Source: Paraburkholderia sp. NMBU_R16
GTDB taxonomy: Bacteria; Pseudomonadota; Gammaproteobacteria; Burkholderiales; Burkholderiaceae
Direction of reading: 5' to 3'
Length of the DNA: 64,000 bases
Assembly (NCBI RefSeq): GCF_013282575.1
Contig: NZ_JAAAYE010000001.1
Coordinates: 62,001 to 126,000 of the forward strand
Position 1 is the stretch's first letter. Every line of letters starts with the position of its first letter. A program made the translations under genes and the position numbers. Of this stretch, positions 15,635 to 23,955 are shown piece after piece. The notes beneath the pieces are model-generated. The model did not search any database and was not told the origin of the DNA. It saw only the letters and a list, made by a program, of their open reading frames with translations.

Positions 15635-16951
15635 TCAGGCGAGGACGCTTGCGTAGCGCTCGACAAACTCATCGAACGCCGACAACAGTCGCCCGATTTC
15701 CTTCTCGGTAATGGGCATGCTCAAAACGATAAAGCCGCGGCGCGCGAGATAGATGCCGCGTTCAAGCATGTGAAAGAAGAAGAGATCCTTGACGCTATTG
15801 CCCTCGGGTAGCAGGTCTTTGATCGATCGTATTGCGTGCCTGCCGGTCTGAAGATTCATGAGGGACCCTCTTCCGGTGAACTGAAGAGGGACATTGCGCT
15901 GCACACAAATCGCGTTCAGTTGCTCGCGCAGGCGATCGCCGCAGGCATTCATTTCCCGCGCGACGTCCGCGGTGTACAGCCTGGATAGACCTGCTGCGCC
16001 GGCCGCCATACTCAGGACGTTGTTGTTGAACGTGCCGGCATGCGGCGTGGCGCCAGGCTTGCGCGGATCGAATTGATCCATGATGGATGTCCGACCACCG
16101 AACGCACCGAAAGACATGCCGCCTCCGATGTACTTGCCGAGCGTCGTGAGGTCCGGCTCGATTCCAAACGCTTCCTGGAGCCCACCGGGTGCCAGCCGCG
16201 AAGTCATGACCTCGTCAAAAATCAGCAGCGCACCGTGCTTCGACGCAAGCGCCCGCAGCCCGGCCAGAAATTCGCGTTCACCGCAGATGCAACCGGCCGC
16301 GCCCTGCATCGGCTCGACGACGACGGCAGCGACCTCGTCGGGATGTGATTCGAAGAGGCGCTGCGCGCTCGCCAGATCGTTGTAGTGGGCGATCAACAGG
16401 TCGTGCGGGACGTTGACCGGACTGTTGCCGTTCGCGAACGTCAGCACTCCGCCGTGGTACCCGCCAGCAAAAACGATGACCTTGTCACGGCGGGTATGGA
16501 CCCGTGCAGCCGCGATCGCCATCAGATTCGCTTCGGTACCCGAGTTCGTGAACCGCACCGCGTCGACCGTTGGAAAGCGATCGCAGATCAGACGCGCAAG
16601 CTCCGACTCCAGCAGGTTATGTCCGCTCAGATTGATGCCGGTATCGAGCGCACGATCGATGGCCTGCCGGATGACGGGGTTCGAGTGCCCGTAGAGACCC
16701 GCCGTGAACTCCGCGATGAAGTCGATGTATTCGTGACCGTCCGCATCCCAGAGGCGGCAACCGTCACCGCGGGCGATGGCGAGCGGAAATGGACTGTAAA
16801 AAAGCACCGACCGCGTGTTGCCGCCAGGCATGACCTGAACCGCCCGCTCGTACTGAAGTGCGCTTCGCGGATTGCGCTCGGTGAAACGCTCGACCGCGTG
16901 ATTGATCGCCTCGGCAAGCGGGGAAAAGGCTGAAGTATCGGAGCTTTCCAT
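15635..16951 (-). CDS. Beta-amino acid aminotransferase (beta-phenylalanine type, GSAM-like fold)
   Basis: A 438-residue class III PLP enzyme, superficially like glutamate-1-semialdehyde aminomutase. It much more closely resembles, from memory, the beta-phenylalanine aminotransferase of Variovorax paradoxus: GGNTRSVLFYSPFPLAIARG, INLSGHNLLESELARLICDR, VVVEPMQGAAGCICGE and HAGTFNNNVLSMAAG all align in order. The arginine of TRSVLFY and the one in LARRGFIVLSMP correspond to the two carboxylate-binding arginines of that enzyme. The PLP lysine is in LTTLGKYIGGGMSFGAFGG. It would convert a beta-amino acid to a beta-keto acid. First gene of the operon; ATG 16969 is an alternative start. A chromosomal hemL elsewhere is expected, so a haem role is unlikely. 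Confidence 0.85.
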   Translation of the reverse strand: MESSDTSAFSPLAEAINHAVERFTERNPRSALQYERAVQVMPGGNTRSVLFYSPFPLAIARGDGCRLWDADGHEYIDFIAEFTAGLYGHSNPVIRQAIDRALDTGINLSGHNLLESELARLICDRFPTVDAVRFTNSGTEANLMAIAAARVHTRRDKVIVFAGGYHGGVLTFANGNSPVNVPHDLLIAHYNDLASAQRLFESHPDEVAAVVVEPMQGAAGCICGEREFLAGLRALASKHGALLIFDEVMTSRLAPGGLQEAFGIEPDLTTLGKYIGGGMSFGAFGGRTSIMDQFDPRKPGATPHAGTFNNNVLSMAAGAAGLSRLYTADVAREMNACGDRLREQLNAICVQRNVPLQFTGRGSLMNLQTGRHAIRSIKDLLPEGNSVKDLFFFHMLERGIYLARRGFIVLSMPITEKEIGRLLSAFDEFVERYASVLA

Positions 16952-17029
16952 CGAGATGTCCCTGTGCATGGCATCGCGTCCCTCGGACCGAACCACTACA
17001 AATCCGGCCAGTACGATGAACTACTATTC

Positions 17030-17057
17030 ATTGTACACTGCACAAGCCAAGTTGCAA
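17030..17057 (-). promoter_or_regulatory. Promoter of the beta-amino acid operon
   Basis: Read on the minus strand, TTGCAA (17052-17057) and TACAAT (17030-17035) are separated by 16 bases, a good sigma-70 match, about 80 bases upstream of the aminotransferase start. Confidence 0.6.
17031..17045. promoter_or_regulatory. Palindromic operator candidate for the TetR regulator
   Basis: TTGTACACTGCACAA is palindromic at 12 of 15 positions and covers most of the -10 element and part of the spacer of the operon promoter. It lies about 140 bases upstream of the divergent TetR gene. A TetR dimer bound here would block the promoter; this is inferred from position and symmetry. Confidence 0.5.
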
Positions 17058-17186
17058 GATTCTCTGTGTCGCCGGAGAGGACAGAGCGACGGCGAGCCGC
17101 GCGCGGCAAAAGTCGGGGGGGCGATTGTCCGGTCTACAATGGGCGCTTGTTCACCACACAATCGCGTTTTGGCAACGAACCGACAA

Positions 17187-18008
17187 ATGACGACATCAGC
17201 TCGCAAGGCGACCCTCCCGGGAAAAACGGGCACCGTCAGGAAGGGCCGCGGCAGTGGCGAAGGTATGGATCGAGCTGGTGCCGGCGGGAATTCCCCGGCA
17301 TCACGTACGCGCACCAGGAAGGACGGGACTACCGGTTCCGGGCTCAGCAAGGAAAGGATCATTGCTGCAGCGATCGAGCAGATCGACCGCAACGGGCTCA
17401 TGGGATTCAGCTTGCGCGATGTCGCGCGATCGCTTGGCGTCTATCCGTCCGCGGTGTACTGGCACGTTGCGACGCGTGACGACCTGCTCGCGTCGGTTGT
17501 CGAAGCCACAATGGCCGACGTTGCGCCCGAACCCGGCAAGACGTCGTGGCAAGACTGGCTCAGGGAGTTGTTCTCCCGGTGCCGGGAGGTGATTCGCCGA
17601 CACCCGAATGTCGCGCAGCTCCTCGGCGGACACCTCGTCGCCAACGCAAGCTTGAACCCCGGCATGATCGACAGGATTCTTACTGTGCTTGTTGCGGCCG
17701 GGTTCAAGGATGATCAGATCGTTGACATGTATAACGTGGTTATCGCAACGATGGTCGGTTTTTCGACGCTTGAATTCGCATCCATGCCCACGGACGATCC
17801 CGCGAGATGGGCAGCGCAACTGCAGGAGAAGGTGAGTTCGATCCCGGCGCTCGAGTTTCCGACGCTGGCGCGGTACCTCCCTGCGATGGCCAACAGGTCG
17901 TTTATCGTTCGCTGGCAGAACGGCACGGACGCAGCCATGGACTCCAGCTTCAGCGCATACGTCGAAACCGCTATTGCTGGCATGGAGCGGGCGTTGGCGC
18001 GCGCCTGA
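17187..18008 (+). CDS. TetR/AcrR-family transcriptional regulator
   Basis: A 273-residue repressor-type regulator. After a basic, low-complexity N-terminal tail comes the TetR helix-turn-helix (KERIIAAAIEQIDRNGLMGF, then LRDVARSLGVYPSAVYWHVA), followed by a ligand-binding helical domain of the TetR_C type (from about residue 115). The start is uncertain: ATG 17187 gives a reasonable length but lacks a strong ribosome site, and a later ATG at 17265 is possible. It is divergent from the four-gene beta-amino acid operon and is the obvious candidate to control it, presumably with a pathway intermediate as inducer. Confidence 0.82.
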   Translation: MTTSARKATLPGKTGTVRKGRGSGEGMDRAGAGGNSPASRTRTRKDGTTGSGLSKERIIAAAIEQIDRNGLMGFSLRDVARSLGVYPSAVYWHVATRDDLLASVVEATMADVAPEPGKTSWQDWLRELFSRCREVIRRHPNVAQLLGGHLVANASLNPGMIDRILTVLVAAGFKDDQIVDMYNVVIATMVGFSTLEFASMPTDDPARWAAQLQEKVSSIPALEFPTLARYLPAMANRSFIVRWQNGTDAAMDSSFSAYVETAIAGMERALARA

Positions 18009-18197
18009 TGGCTGCCAACCCGGCAAAACCGCCTGAGACGTTGTCCAATCGCCGCGAGCCTTGGCGTCAGAGTTCCAGGATGTCCCCGATCGTTGCTCCA
18101 AGCGGCGCTTCGTCAGTGTCGCTTCAGCAATGAACCTGCAGCGGGCAGCAAAGGGCACACTACCCGCCACCATCAGCCACCACGCCCGCCCACCCCC

Positions 18198-19868
18198 TCA
18201 CGCGTGCAGCTTGAACTTCCCAACGAGCCGCTTGAGCGCTTTCGCCTGATCGTCGAGCGAGCGTGCAGCCGCGGTAGCCTCTTCTACGAGCGCCGCATTC
18301 TGCTGCGTACCGGCATCCATCTGCGTGACCGCACGGTTGATTTCCTCGATGCCTGAACTCTGCTCCGTGGACGCCGCGGAGATCTCGCCCATGATATCGG
18401 TGACTCGCTTGACCGCCTTCACCACCTCATCCATCGTGCGACCGGCGTCCTCCGCCAGCGTCGAACCGTTCTCCACGCGTTCGAGCGAGGTGTTGATCAG
18501 CGTCTTGATTTCCTTTGCCGCGGCGGCGCTGCGCTGCGCGAGCGAGCGCACCTCGCCCGCCACAACTGCAAACCCGCGCCCCTGTTCGCCCGCGCGCGCC
18601 GCTTCGACGGCCGCATTCAAAGCAAGGATGTTGGTCTGGAACGCGATGCCGTCGATCACCCCGATGATGTCGCCGATGTTTTTCGCGCTCGCATTGATTT
18701 CGCCCATCGTCGTGACGACACGCGAAACGACCGAACCGCACGTCGACGCGATCTCCGACGCATTGTTCGCCAGCGAACTCGCCTGCTTCGCGTTATCGGC
18801 GTTTTGGCGCACCGTCGAAGTCAGCTGCTCCATGCTCGACGCGGTGCGCTCGAGCGAGACGGCCTGCTGCTCGGTGCGCTGCGACAGATCGAGGTTGCCC
18901 ATCGAGATCTCACCGGCCGCCGATGCGATCGCCTCCGCACTCGCCGCGATTTCGCCGACCGTTCCGGCTAAACCGGTGCGCATTTCGGAAAGCGCGTAAA
19001 GCATGCTCGATGTGTCCTTTCTGCCGAGCGCGATCGGGTGCGATAGGTCGCCCGACGCAATCCGGCTCGCGATGTCCTTCGCATAGACCGGCTCGCCGCC
19101 GAGCTGGCGCGTCAAGCGCCGCACGACCCACTCGCTGACGACGATCGCCACCGCAATCAGCGCGGCCGTCATCGCTGCCATCATGACGAACGACGACTTG
19201 AAGATGAATGCCGATGCGTCGATCGTCGCTTTAGCCTGCGCGCCGCGGGCCGCGACGAGCGCGTCCACGAGCTTTTCGAGCTTGCCCGTCTCGACCAGCA
19301 GAGAAACGTCCTGCATGCCGACTTGCCAGTTCATTTGCGACAAGTCGAGCGGCTGCGCCTTCACGAGCGTGACGAAATCGCGCAGGTGGCTCGCCCACGC
19401 CGAGACGGCGGCGGCCAGCTTCGTTTGCTGATCGAGCGCTGCTTTGTCATTGACGTCGGTGTACTGTTTGAGCGTGCCGAGCTCGCCGTTGATCGCGGCA
19501 AGGCCCTTGTCGATTTCGGCTCCGAGCTCATCGCGTTCCTTGGCCGTCGTGGCGGTAAGCAGCATTTTTTGCGCACGGCTCGAACGCAGCATGTTGCCGC
19601 GCACTTCTTCCGCGGCTCGGCTCGCCACATGGCCCTGCTCGTAGATCGATCTGGACGAATCGTTCAAACGGCTGATCTGCGTGAGCGCGAATATGCCGAT
19701 CGCCAGCGTTCCGGCCAGCAATACCGCGAATGCCAGCCGCAGCGACATCTTGACCGACAGCCCATTGAGGCGCGCCTTCACGCCGGCACCACGCGACTGG
19801 CCGCCCGCCGCGGCACCCTCCGGCACAAACTCCGCCTCCGCACGCAACCTCCGTGAAACCATCTTCAT
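18198..19868 (-). CDS. Methyl-accepting chemotaxis protein
   Basis: A 556-residue chemoreceptor. It has an N-terminal cytoplasmic stretch, a membrane helix ([20 protein letters not shown]), a periplasmic four-helix-bundle sensor (about residues 60-190), a second membrane helix, HAMP ([19 protein letters not shown]) and a signalling hairpin tip with [20 protein letters not shown]. The ligand is not deducible. ATG 19868 is chosen because GGGGG stands five bases before it. It is a lone gene, far from any che cluster in the window, typical of the many scattered receptors of soil Burkholderiaceae. No C-terminal NWETF-type CheR tether is seen. Confidence 0.92.
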   Translation of the reverse strand: MKMVSRRLRAEAEFVPEGAAAGGQSRGAGVKARLNGLSVKMSLRLAFAVLLAGTLAIGIFALTQISRLNDSSRSIYEQGHVASRAAEEVRGNMLRSSRAQKMLLTATTAKERDELGAEIDKGLAAINGELGTLKQYTDVNDKAALDQQTKLAAAVSAWASHLRDFVTLVKAQPLDLSQMNWQVGMQDVSLLVETGKLEKLVDALVAARGAQAKATIDASAFIFKSSFVMMAAMTAALIAVAIVVSEWVVRRLTRQLGGEPVYAKDIASRIASGDLSHPIALGRKDTSSMLYALSEMRTGLAGTVGEIAASAEAIASAAGEISMGNLDLSQRTEQQAVSLERTASSMEQLTSTVRQNADNAKQASSLANNASEIASTCGSVVSRVVTTMGEINASAKNIGDIIGVIDGIAFQTNILALNAAVEAARAGEQGRGFAVVAGEVRSLAQRSAAAAKEIKTLINTSLERVENGSTLAEDAGRTMDEVVKAVKRVTDIMGEISAASTEQSSGIEEINRAVTQMDAGTQQNAALVEEATAAARSLDDQAKALKRLVGKFKLHA

Positions 19869-20291
19869 GCAACCCCCTTCTGATAAGCCCCGCCTCGTGG
19901 GCAGGTTGGACGGCAAATCCGACCGCTACCGCTGGTCAACGGCATCTTCGGCGGCCTTCTTGAGCCGGGAGATACGAGAGAAAACCCGTATCCGGCGTAC
20001 ATTTTTTGCCTCGATTTTTCGTATGCGGGAGCGGTTATACCTCGCCAAAAAGCGCCTCGATACGAAGCTTGGCAGCGCTTGTCACGTTGGCTCTGCGCCA
20101 TAAACCGGGCATTCGCGACGCCGACGCGCGACGAAAATGTCTCATGTACGACAAACAATGTCCGAGTCGTCTTTTTGAGACAAACTACACTTACGAAATC
20201 GAGGGGCACCGATTCGCTCATTGCTGAACCGCGCTCGTGCCCCAGGCCGCTCACTGAAGCGGCAAACGCTCACTCTTTCAGGATGCCTGGC
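19869..20291. other. 423-base divergent regulatory region (chemoreceptor / MFS exporter)
   Basis: No gene with a ribosome site is seen. The right half contains nested inverted repeats (20138-20182) upstream of the exporter gene. I looked for a sigma-28 type promoter in front of the chemoreceptor and found no convincing one. Confidence 0.45.
20138..20182. promoter_or_regulatory. Nested inverted repeats upstream of the MFS exporter
   Basis: TGTCTCA (20138-20144) pairs with TGAGACA (20176-20182), and inside it ACGAC (20148-20152) pairs with GTCGT (20166-20170); the two dyads share almost the same centre. The position, about 110 bases before the exporter start, fits an operator or an mRNA leader hairpin. 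Confidence 0.5.
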
Positions 20292-21539
20292 ATGCAGAAG
20301 AACGCTCTCGCGGCGAATGCCGCGCCTCAAATACCCCCCGCGCCTGCCGCCGGCGGTGTACAGCGCACGCTCTATTCCGTCCTTGGGGCCATCAGCTTCT
20401 CGCACTTGCTGAACGACATGATTCAGTCGCTCGTGCTGGCGATCTATCCGATGCTGAAAGCCAACTTTTCGCTGTCGTTCACGCAGGTCGGCCTCATCAC
20501 GCTGACTTACCAGATCACGGCGTCGCTGCTGCAACCGCTCGTCGGCATCTATACCGACAAGCGCCCGCAACCGTACTCGTTGCCGATCGGCATGGGCTTC
20601 ACGCTGAGCGGGCTGCTCCTGATGTCCATCGCGCCGAATTTCGGCGTATTGCTCGTCGCCGCGGCGCTCGTCGGATGCGGGTCCTCCGTCTTCCACCCCG
20701 AATCGTCCCGTGTCGCGCGCATGGCCTCGGGCGGCCGCTACGGGCTCGCGCAGTCGCTGTTTCAGGTCGGCGGCAACGCCGGTACCTCGCTGGGCCCGCT
20801 GCTCGCCGCGCTCGTCATCATTCCGCATGGTCAACGCAGCATCGCCTGGTTTTCGGTTGCGGCGCTCGTCGCCATCGTCGTGCTCGCGCAAGTCGGCCGC
20901 TGGTACAGCCGTCACCCGGCCACCAAGAAAAAGGCGCAGGCCCGCGCAGGCCACCCCGAACTCTCGAAGCAACGCGTCGCGCTCGCTATCGGCGTGCTGG
21001 TGCTGCTCGTGTTCTCGAAGTACTTCTACCTCGCGAGCATCAACAGCTACTTCACCTTTTACCTGATCGACAAGTTCCATCTGAGCGTGCAGGCCGCGCA
21101 GATCCACCTGTTCGTCTTCCTGGCGGCTGTTGCGGCGGGAACGATCGTGGGCGGCCCGATCGGTGATCGCGTCGGGCGCAAGTATGTGATCTGGGTGTCG
21201 ATCCTTGGCGTCGCCCCGTTCACGCTGCTGCTGCCGTATGCGAATTTGTTCTGGACCGGCGTGCTGACCGTCCTGATCGGTCTCGTGCTCGCCTCGGCGT
21301 TCTCGGCCATTCTGGTCTACGCGCAGGAGTTGATCCCGGGCAACGTCGGGATGGTGGCCGGCTTGTTCTTCGGGTTCGCGTTCGGCCTCGGCGGGATCGG
21401 CGCAGCGGTGCTCGGCAAACTGGCCGACGTGACGAGCATCGACTACGTCTACAAGGTCTGTTCGTTCCTGCCGCTGATCGGCATTCTCACCGTCTTGCTG
21501 CCGAACGTCGAACAAAAGCGGCAAGCTCGGGCCGGCTGA
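20292..21539 (+). CDS. fsr: MFS exporter of the fosmidomycin-resistance (Fsr) type
   Basis: A 415-residue inner-membrane protein with about 12 hydrophobic segments in two halves joined by a basic loop (RHPATKKKAQARAG). FSHLLNDMIQSLVLAIYPML near the N-terminus and GCGSSVFHPESSRVARMASG are hallmarks of the Fsr family, which exports fosmidomycin and similar compounds by proton antiport. The start at ATG 20292 has AGGA nine bases before; ATG 20283 is an alternative. The gene stands alone, behind a large dyad that may bind a regulator not encoded nearby. The natural substrate is unknown. Confidence 0.87.
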   Translation: MQKNALAANAAPQIPPAPAAGGVQRTLYSVLGAISFSHLLNDMIQSLVLAIYPMLKANFSLSFTQVGLITLTYQITASLLQPLVGIYTDKRPQPYSLPIGMGFTLSGLLLMSIAPNFGVLLVAAALVGCGSSVFHPESSRVARMASGGRYGLAQSLFQVGGNAGTSLGPLLAALVIIPHGQRSIAWFSVAALVAIVVLAQVGRWYSRHPATKKKAQARAGHPELSKQRVALAIGVLVLLVFSKYFYLASINSYFTFYLIDKFHLSVQAAQIHLFVFLAAVAAGTIVGGPIGDRVGRKYVIWVSILGVAPFTLLLPYANLFWTGVLTVLIGLVLASAFSAILVYAQELIPGNVGMVAGLFFGFAFGLGGIGAAVLGKLADVTSIDYVYKVCSFLPLIGILTVLLPNVEQKRQARAG

Positions 21540-21582
21540 TTCAAACACTTGCCCGCACATCGCGGGGCTCAATTCGTCCGAA

Positions 21583-21608
21583 TTCTCCCCCCGCGCCGGG
21601 GGCGAGAA
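21583..21608. terminator. Hairpin after the MFS exporter
   Basis: CCCCC (21588-21592) pairs with GGGGG (21598-21602) around a five-base loop, extended by TTCTC with GAGAA across one bulged C. There is no T-run; it is a possible factor-assisted terminator in the 124-base gap before the protease gene. Confidence 0.4.
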
Positions 21609-21663
21609 CTGAAAACGACTACTTTGCGCGATCAGGTCCACCGTTAGCGCAAAGGAGTCGTGA

Positions 21664-23370
21664 ATGACCGTTTTTCCGCGAGGCGGAAGCACTCGCCCTC
21701 TGGCGTTGCCGCCTCTCGCCGCATCGCGTGCCCTGCTCACCACCCTCCTTTCGAGCATGCTCGCAGCCTGCAGTGGCGGCGGCGACGCGCCCGCGGCCAC
21801 TGCCAGTCCCGCCCCCGTCAATGCGCAGCGGCTGCCCGCCGATCCTCTCTTCCAATACCAGTGGCATCTCGTCAATACCGGCCAGCTCGTGCGCCCCGAT
21901 CGCTGGTGGCGCGGGACGCCGGGTGTCGATATCAACGTTGCGCCCGTGTGGACGCAAGGCTTCGAGGGTCACGGCGTCACCGTTGCGGTGGTGGATGACG
22001 GTATCGAAATCGGGCACGAGGACTTGCGTGCCAACATTGCGCGCGGACTGAGCCGCAACTATGTGACGGGCGGTGCGGACCCGACTCCTTCCATCGAAGA
22101 GAGGGCTCACGGTACGTCCGTGGCGGGCGTCATCGCCGCCGCGCGCAACAGCGTCGGAGGCGTCGGCGTTGCGCCCGGCGCCAAACTCGCGGGCCTCAAC
22201 TTACTGTTGAGCAGAAACGAGTCCGACCTCGCGGACGCGCTGGGCCTCGGCATCGCCGATGGGCGCATCGCAGTCTCCAACAACAGTTGGGGCTCCGCCA
22301 ACGTTGCCATGCCCGGCATGCGGGACATCCTAGAAGAGGAGATCGTCCGCAAAGGCGTCGACGAAGGCCGCAACGGTAAAGGGATCGTCTACGTTTTCGC
22401 CGCCGGTAACGGCAACAAGGATTTCAACGAATCGACGCAACCCCGCCTACCTCACTACGGATGGAGCAACTTCGACCGCTACGTACCGACGCAAGCGCTA
22501 GCGGTATGCGCCGTCAATGCAAACGGCGTTGCGTCCGAGTATTCCTCGAACGGAACGAACCTTCTCGTCTGCGCGCCGAGCGATGACATGCCCGACGCGC
22601 ACGGCATGCCGCAGGGCCCCGCCATAACGACGACTAAGCCGTACAGCAAATACACGCATGAATCGGGCGGCACATCGTCCGCGGCGCCGATGGTCTCGGG
22701 CGTGGTCGCACTGATGCTGCAGGCGAACCCCGAACTGACGTGGCGCGACGTGCGCCTCGTTCTCGCGCGCACCGCTCGCGTCCTGCCTTCGATGGAAAAC
22801 GATCCGGGCGCCAATTGGATCGCCACTGGCGCGACAAACCCGTACACAGGGAATCCGTATCGCTACAGCAGCCGATACGGCTTTGGCCTCGTCGATGCGC
22901 AAGCCGCGGTCTCGTACGCGCAGCGCATGAAATCGGTCGGCGGCTCGAGTCAGGCGTTCTGGGCGCAGCCATGCGGGGGCTCCGTCAGTGGAGACGATCA
23001 GGCGGCAGCGGCCACGAGCTCCGTCGAGCGAACGTTCAAGATGGCCTGCGGTAACCGCACGGTTGAATTCCTTGAAGCCGACATCGCGCTCGAGCATCCG
23101 AATTTCCGCGCGTTGCGCGTGACGCTGGAATCCCCTCGCGGTACGAAGCTGCTGCTGAGCCCCGAGTACCCCCGCTGCGTGGCTTCATACGAGAACTACG
23201 GCATGCCCGCCGCGTCATGCCGCACCGAAATGTTCGACCACCGCTTCCGGACTCACGCCGTCACGGCCCTCGACGAACCCGTGAACGGCGACTGGACACT
23301 GCGGATCGAGGATGCGCTGAACACGGGCGAACCGATCCAGTTGCGCAGCGCCACGCTTAGCATCTACTGA
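21664..23370 (+). CDS. Kexin-like S8 serine protease, lipoprotein, without its own propeptide
   Basis: A 568-residue subtilase. The lipoprotein signal ends LAAC (Cys36). The mature catalytic domain begins almost at once (ADPLFQYQWHLVNTGQ, from about residue 59). The triad is Asp111 (VAVVDDGIEIGH), His149 (RAHGTSVAGV) and Ser338 (GGTSSAAPMVSGVV), with the oxyanion Asn in ISNNSWG-like AVSNNSWGSA. The C-terminal ~120 residues form a P/homoB domain (FLEADIALEHPNFRALRVTL; VNGDWTLRIEDALNTGEPI) as in kexin-type convertases. No N-terminal propeptide is present, unusual for this family; the next gene looks like that propeptide. Probably anchored at the cell surface or in the periplasm. Confidence 0.9.
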   Translation: MTVFPRGGSTRPLALPPLAASRALLTTLLSSMLAACSGGGDAPAATASPAPVNAQRLPADPLFQYQWHLVNTGQLVRPDRWWRGTPGVDINVAPVWTQGFEGHGVTVAVVDDGIEIGHEDLRANIARGLSRNYVTGGADPTPSIEERAHGTSVAGVIAAARNSVGGVGVAPGAKLAGLNLLLSRNESDLADALGLGIADGRIAVSNNSWGSANVAMPGMRDILEEEIVRKGVDEGRNGKGIVYVFAAGNGNKDFNESTQPRLPHYGWSNFDRYVPTQALAVCAVNANGVASEYSSNGTNLLVCAPSDDMPDAHGMPQGPAITTTKPYSKYTHESGGTSSAAPMVSGVVALMLQANPELTWRDVRLVLARTARVLPSMENDPGANWIATGATNPYTGNPYRYSSRYGFGLVDAQAAVSYAQRMKSVGGSSQAFWAQPCGGSVSGDDQAAAATSSVERTFKMACGNRTVEFLEADIALEHPNFRALRVTLESPRGTKLLLSPEYPRCVASYENYGMPAASCRTEMFDHRFRTHAVTALDEPVNGDWTLRIEDALNTGEPIQLRSATLSIY

Positions 23371-23382
23371 ACGAGGACCATT

Positions 23383-23925
23383 ATGTCAAGACCCGCTCTT
23401 TTCGCCGTGGGCGTTGCCACGCTGCTTTGCGCTACGGGACACGCTCCCGCCGTCGCCTCCGAGGCGCCGGCGCCCACTTACTGGTACAACGGCGATGCGA
23501 AAGTGCCGCTCTACCGCCAACCGCAATTGCAGGCCCCGGGCCATCGAGAGACAGCGCCGCGCGGCGCAGCGCGTATCGCGGCCGGACGGAATTTGCCCCC
23601 CATCTACGAACGCGCACCGCAGGAGTCGGCCGGGCGCCCGTCGGCACTCACCGTATATTCGACGCGCGCCGATTGGCGCCGCGGAAAACTCATGGTCCAA
23701 GCACCGGGCGTCGTGTTCACGGTCGCGGACGGCGAGCGCGCAAAACGCGCCGAGGCTTGGCTCGCTGAACGCGGAGTGCGCGCCGAACCCATTGCAGACG
23801 GCGCCGCATATAAGGTCGACGACGTCGCGGGCGTACAGGCACTCAACCTGGCAAACGCACTCTATGAGAGCAAGCTCGTGCGCCATGCGCAGCCGAATTG
23901 GATGATCGACATCGACCGGCAGTAG
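23383..23925 (+). CDS. Exported protein resembling a free-standing subtilase propeptide
   Basis: A 180-residue exported protein. The signal peptide ends about residue 25 (GHAPAVAS). A proline-rich spacer follows, then a compact C-terminal domain (about residues 85-180) whose end, VQALNLANALYESKLVRHAQ followed by PNWMID, is what one normally sees at the end of a subtilase prodomain just before the mature enzyme. The gene begins 12 bases after the protease stop, with GAGGA before the ATG. I infer that it folds and/or inhibits the protease in trans. The overall sequence similarity is weak and the call rests on the C-terminal pattern and the neighbour's missing prodomain. Confidence 0.7.
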   Translation: MSRPALFAVGVATLLCATGHAPAVASEAPAPTYWYNGDAKVPLYRQPQLQAPGHRETAPRGAARIAAGRNLPPIYERAPQESAGRPSALTVYSTRADWRRGKLMVQAPGVVFTVADGERAKRAEAWLAERGVRAEPIADGAAYKVDDVAGVQALNLANALYESKLVRHAQPNWMIDIDRQ

Positions 23926-23955
23926 ACACGCGATTAATCGCTCGTGGAACCGGCG

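Noticed and set aside
15635-16951. Glutamate-1-semialdehyde aminomutase (hemL) call for the first operon gene
   Set aside because: The fold is similar, but the carboxylate-binding arginines and operon context match beta-amino acid aminotransferases, and no haem genes are nearby.
20142-21935. 597-codon antisense frame over the MFS exporter and the start of the protease gene
   Set aside because: Charged low-complexity translation, no ribosome site, and it crosses two genes with clear families.
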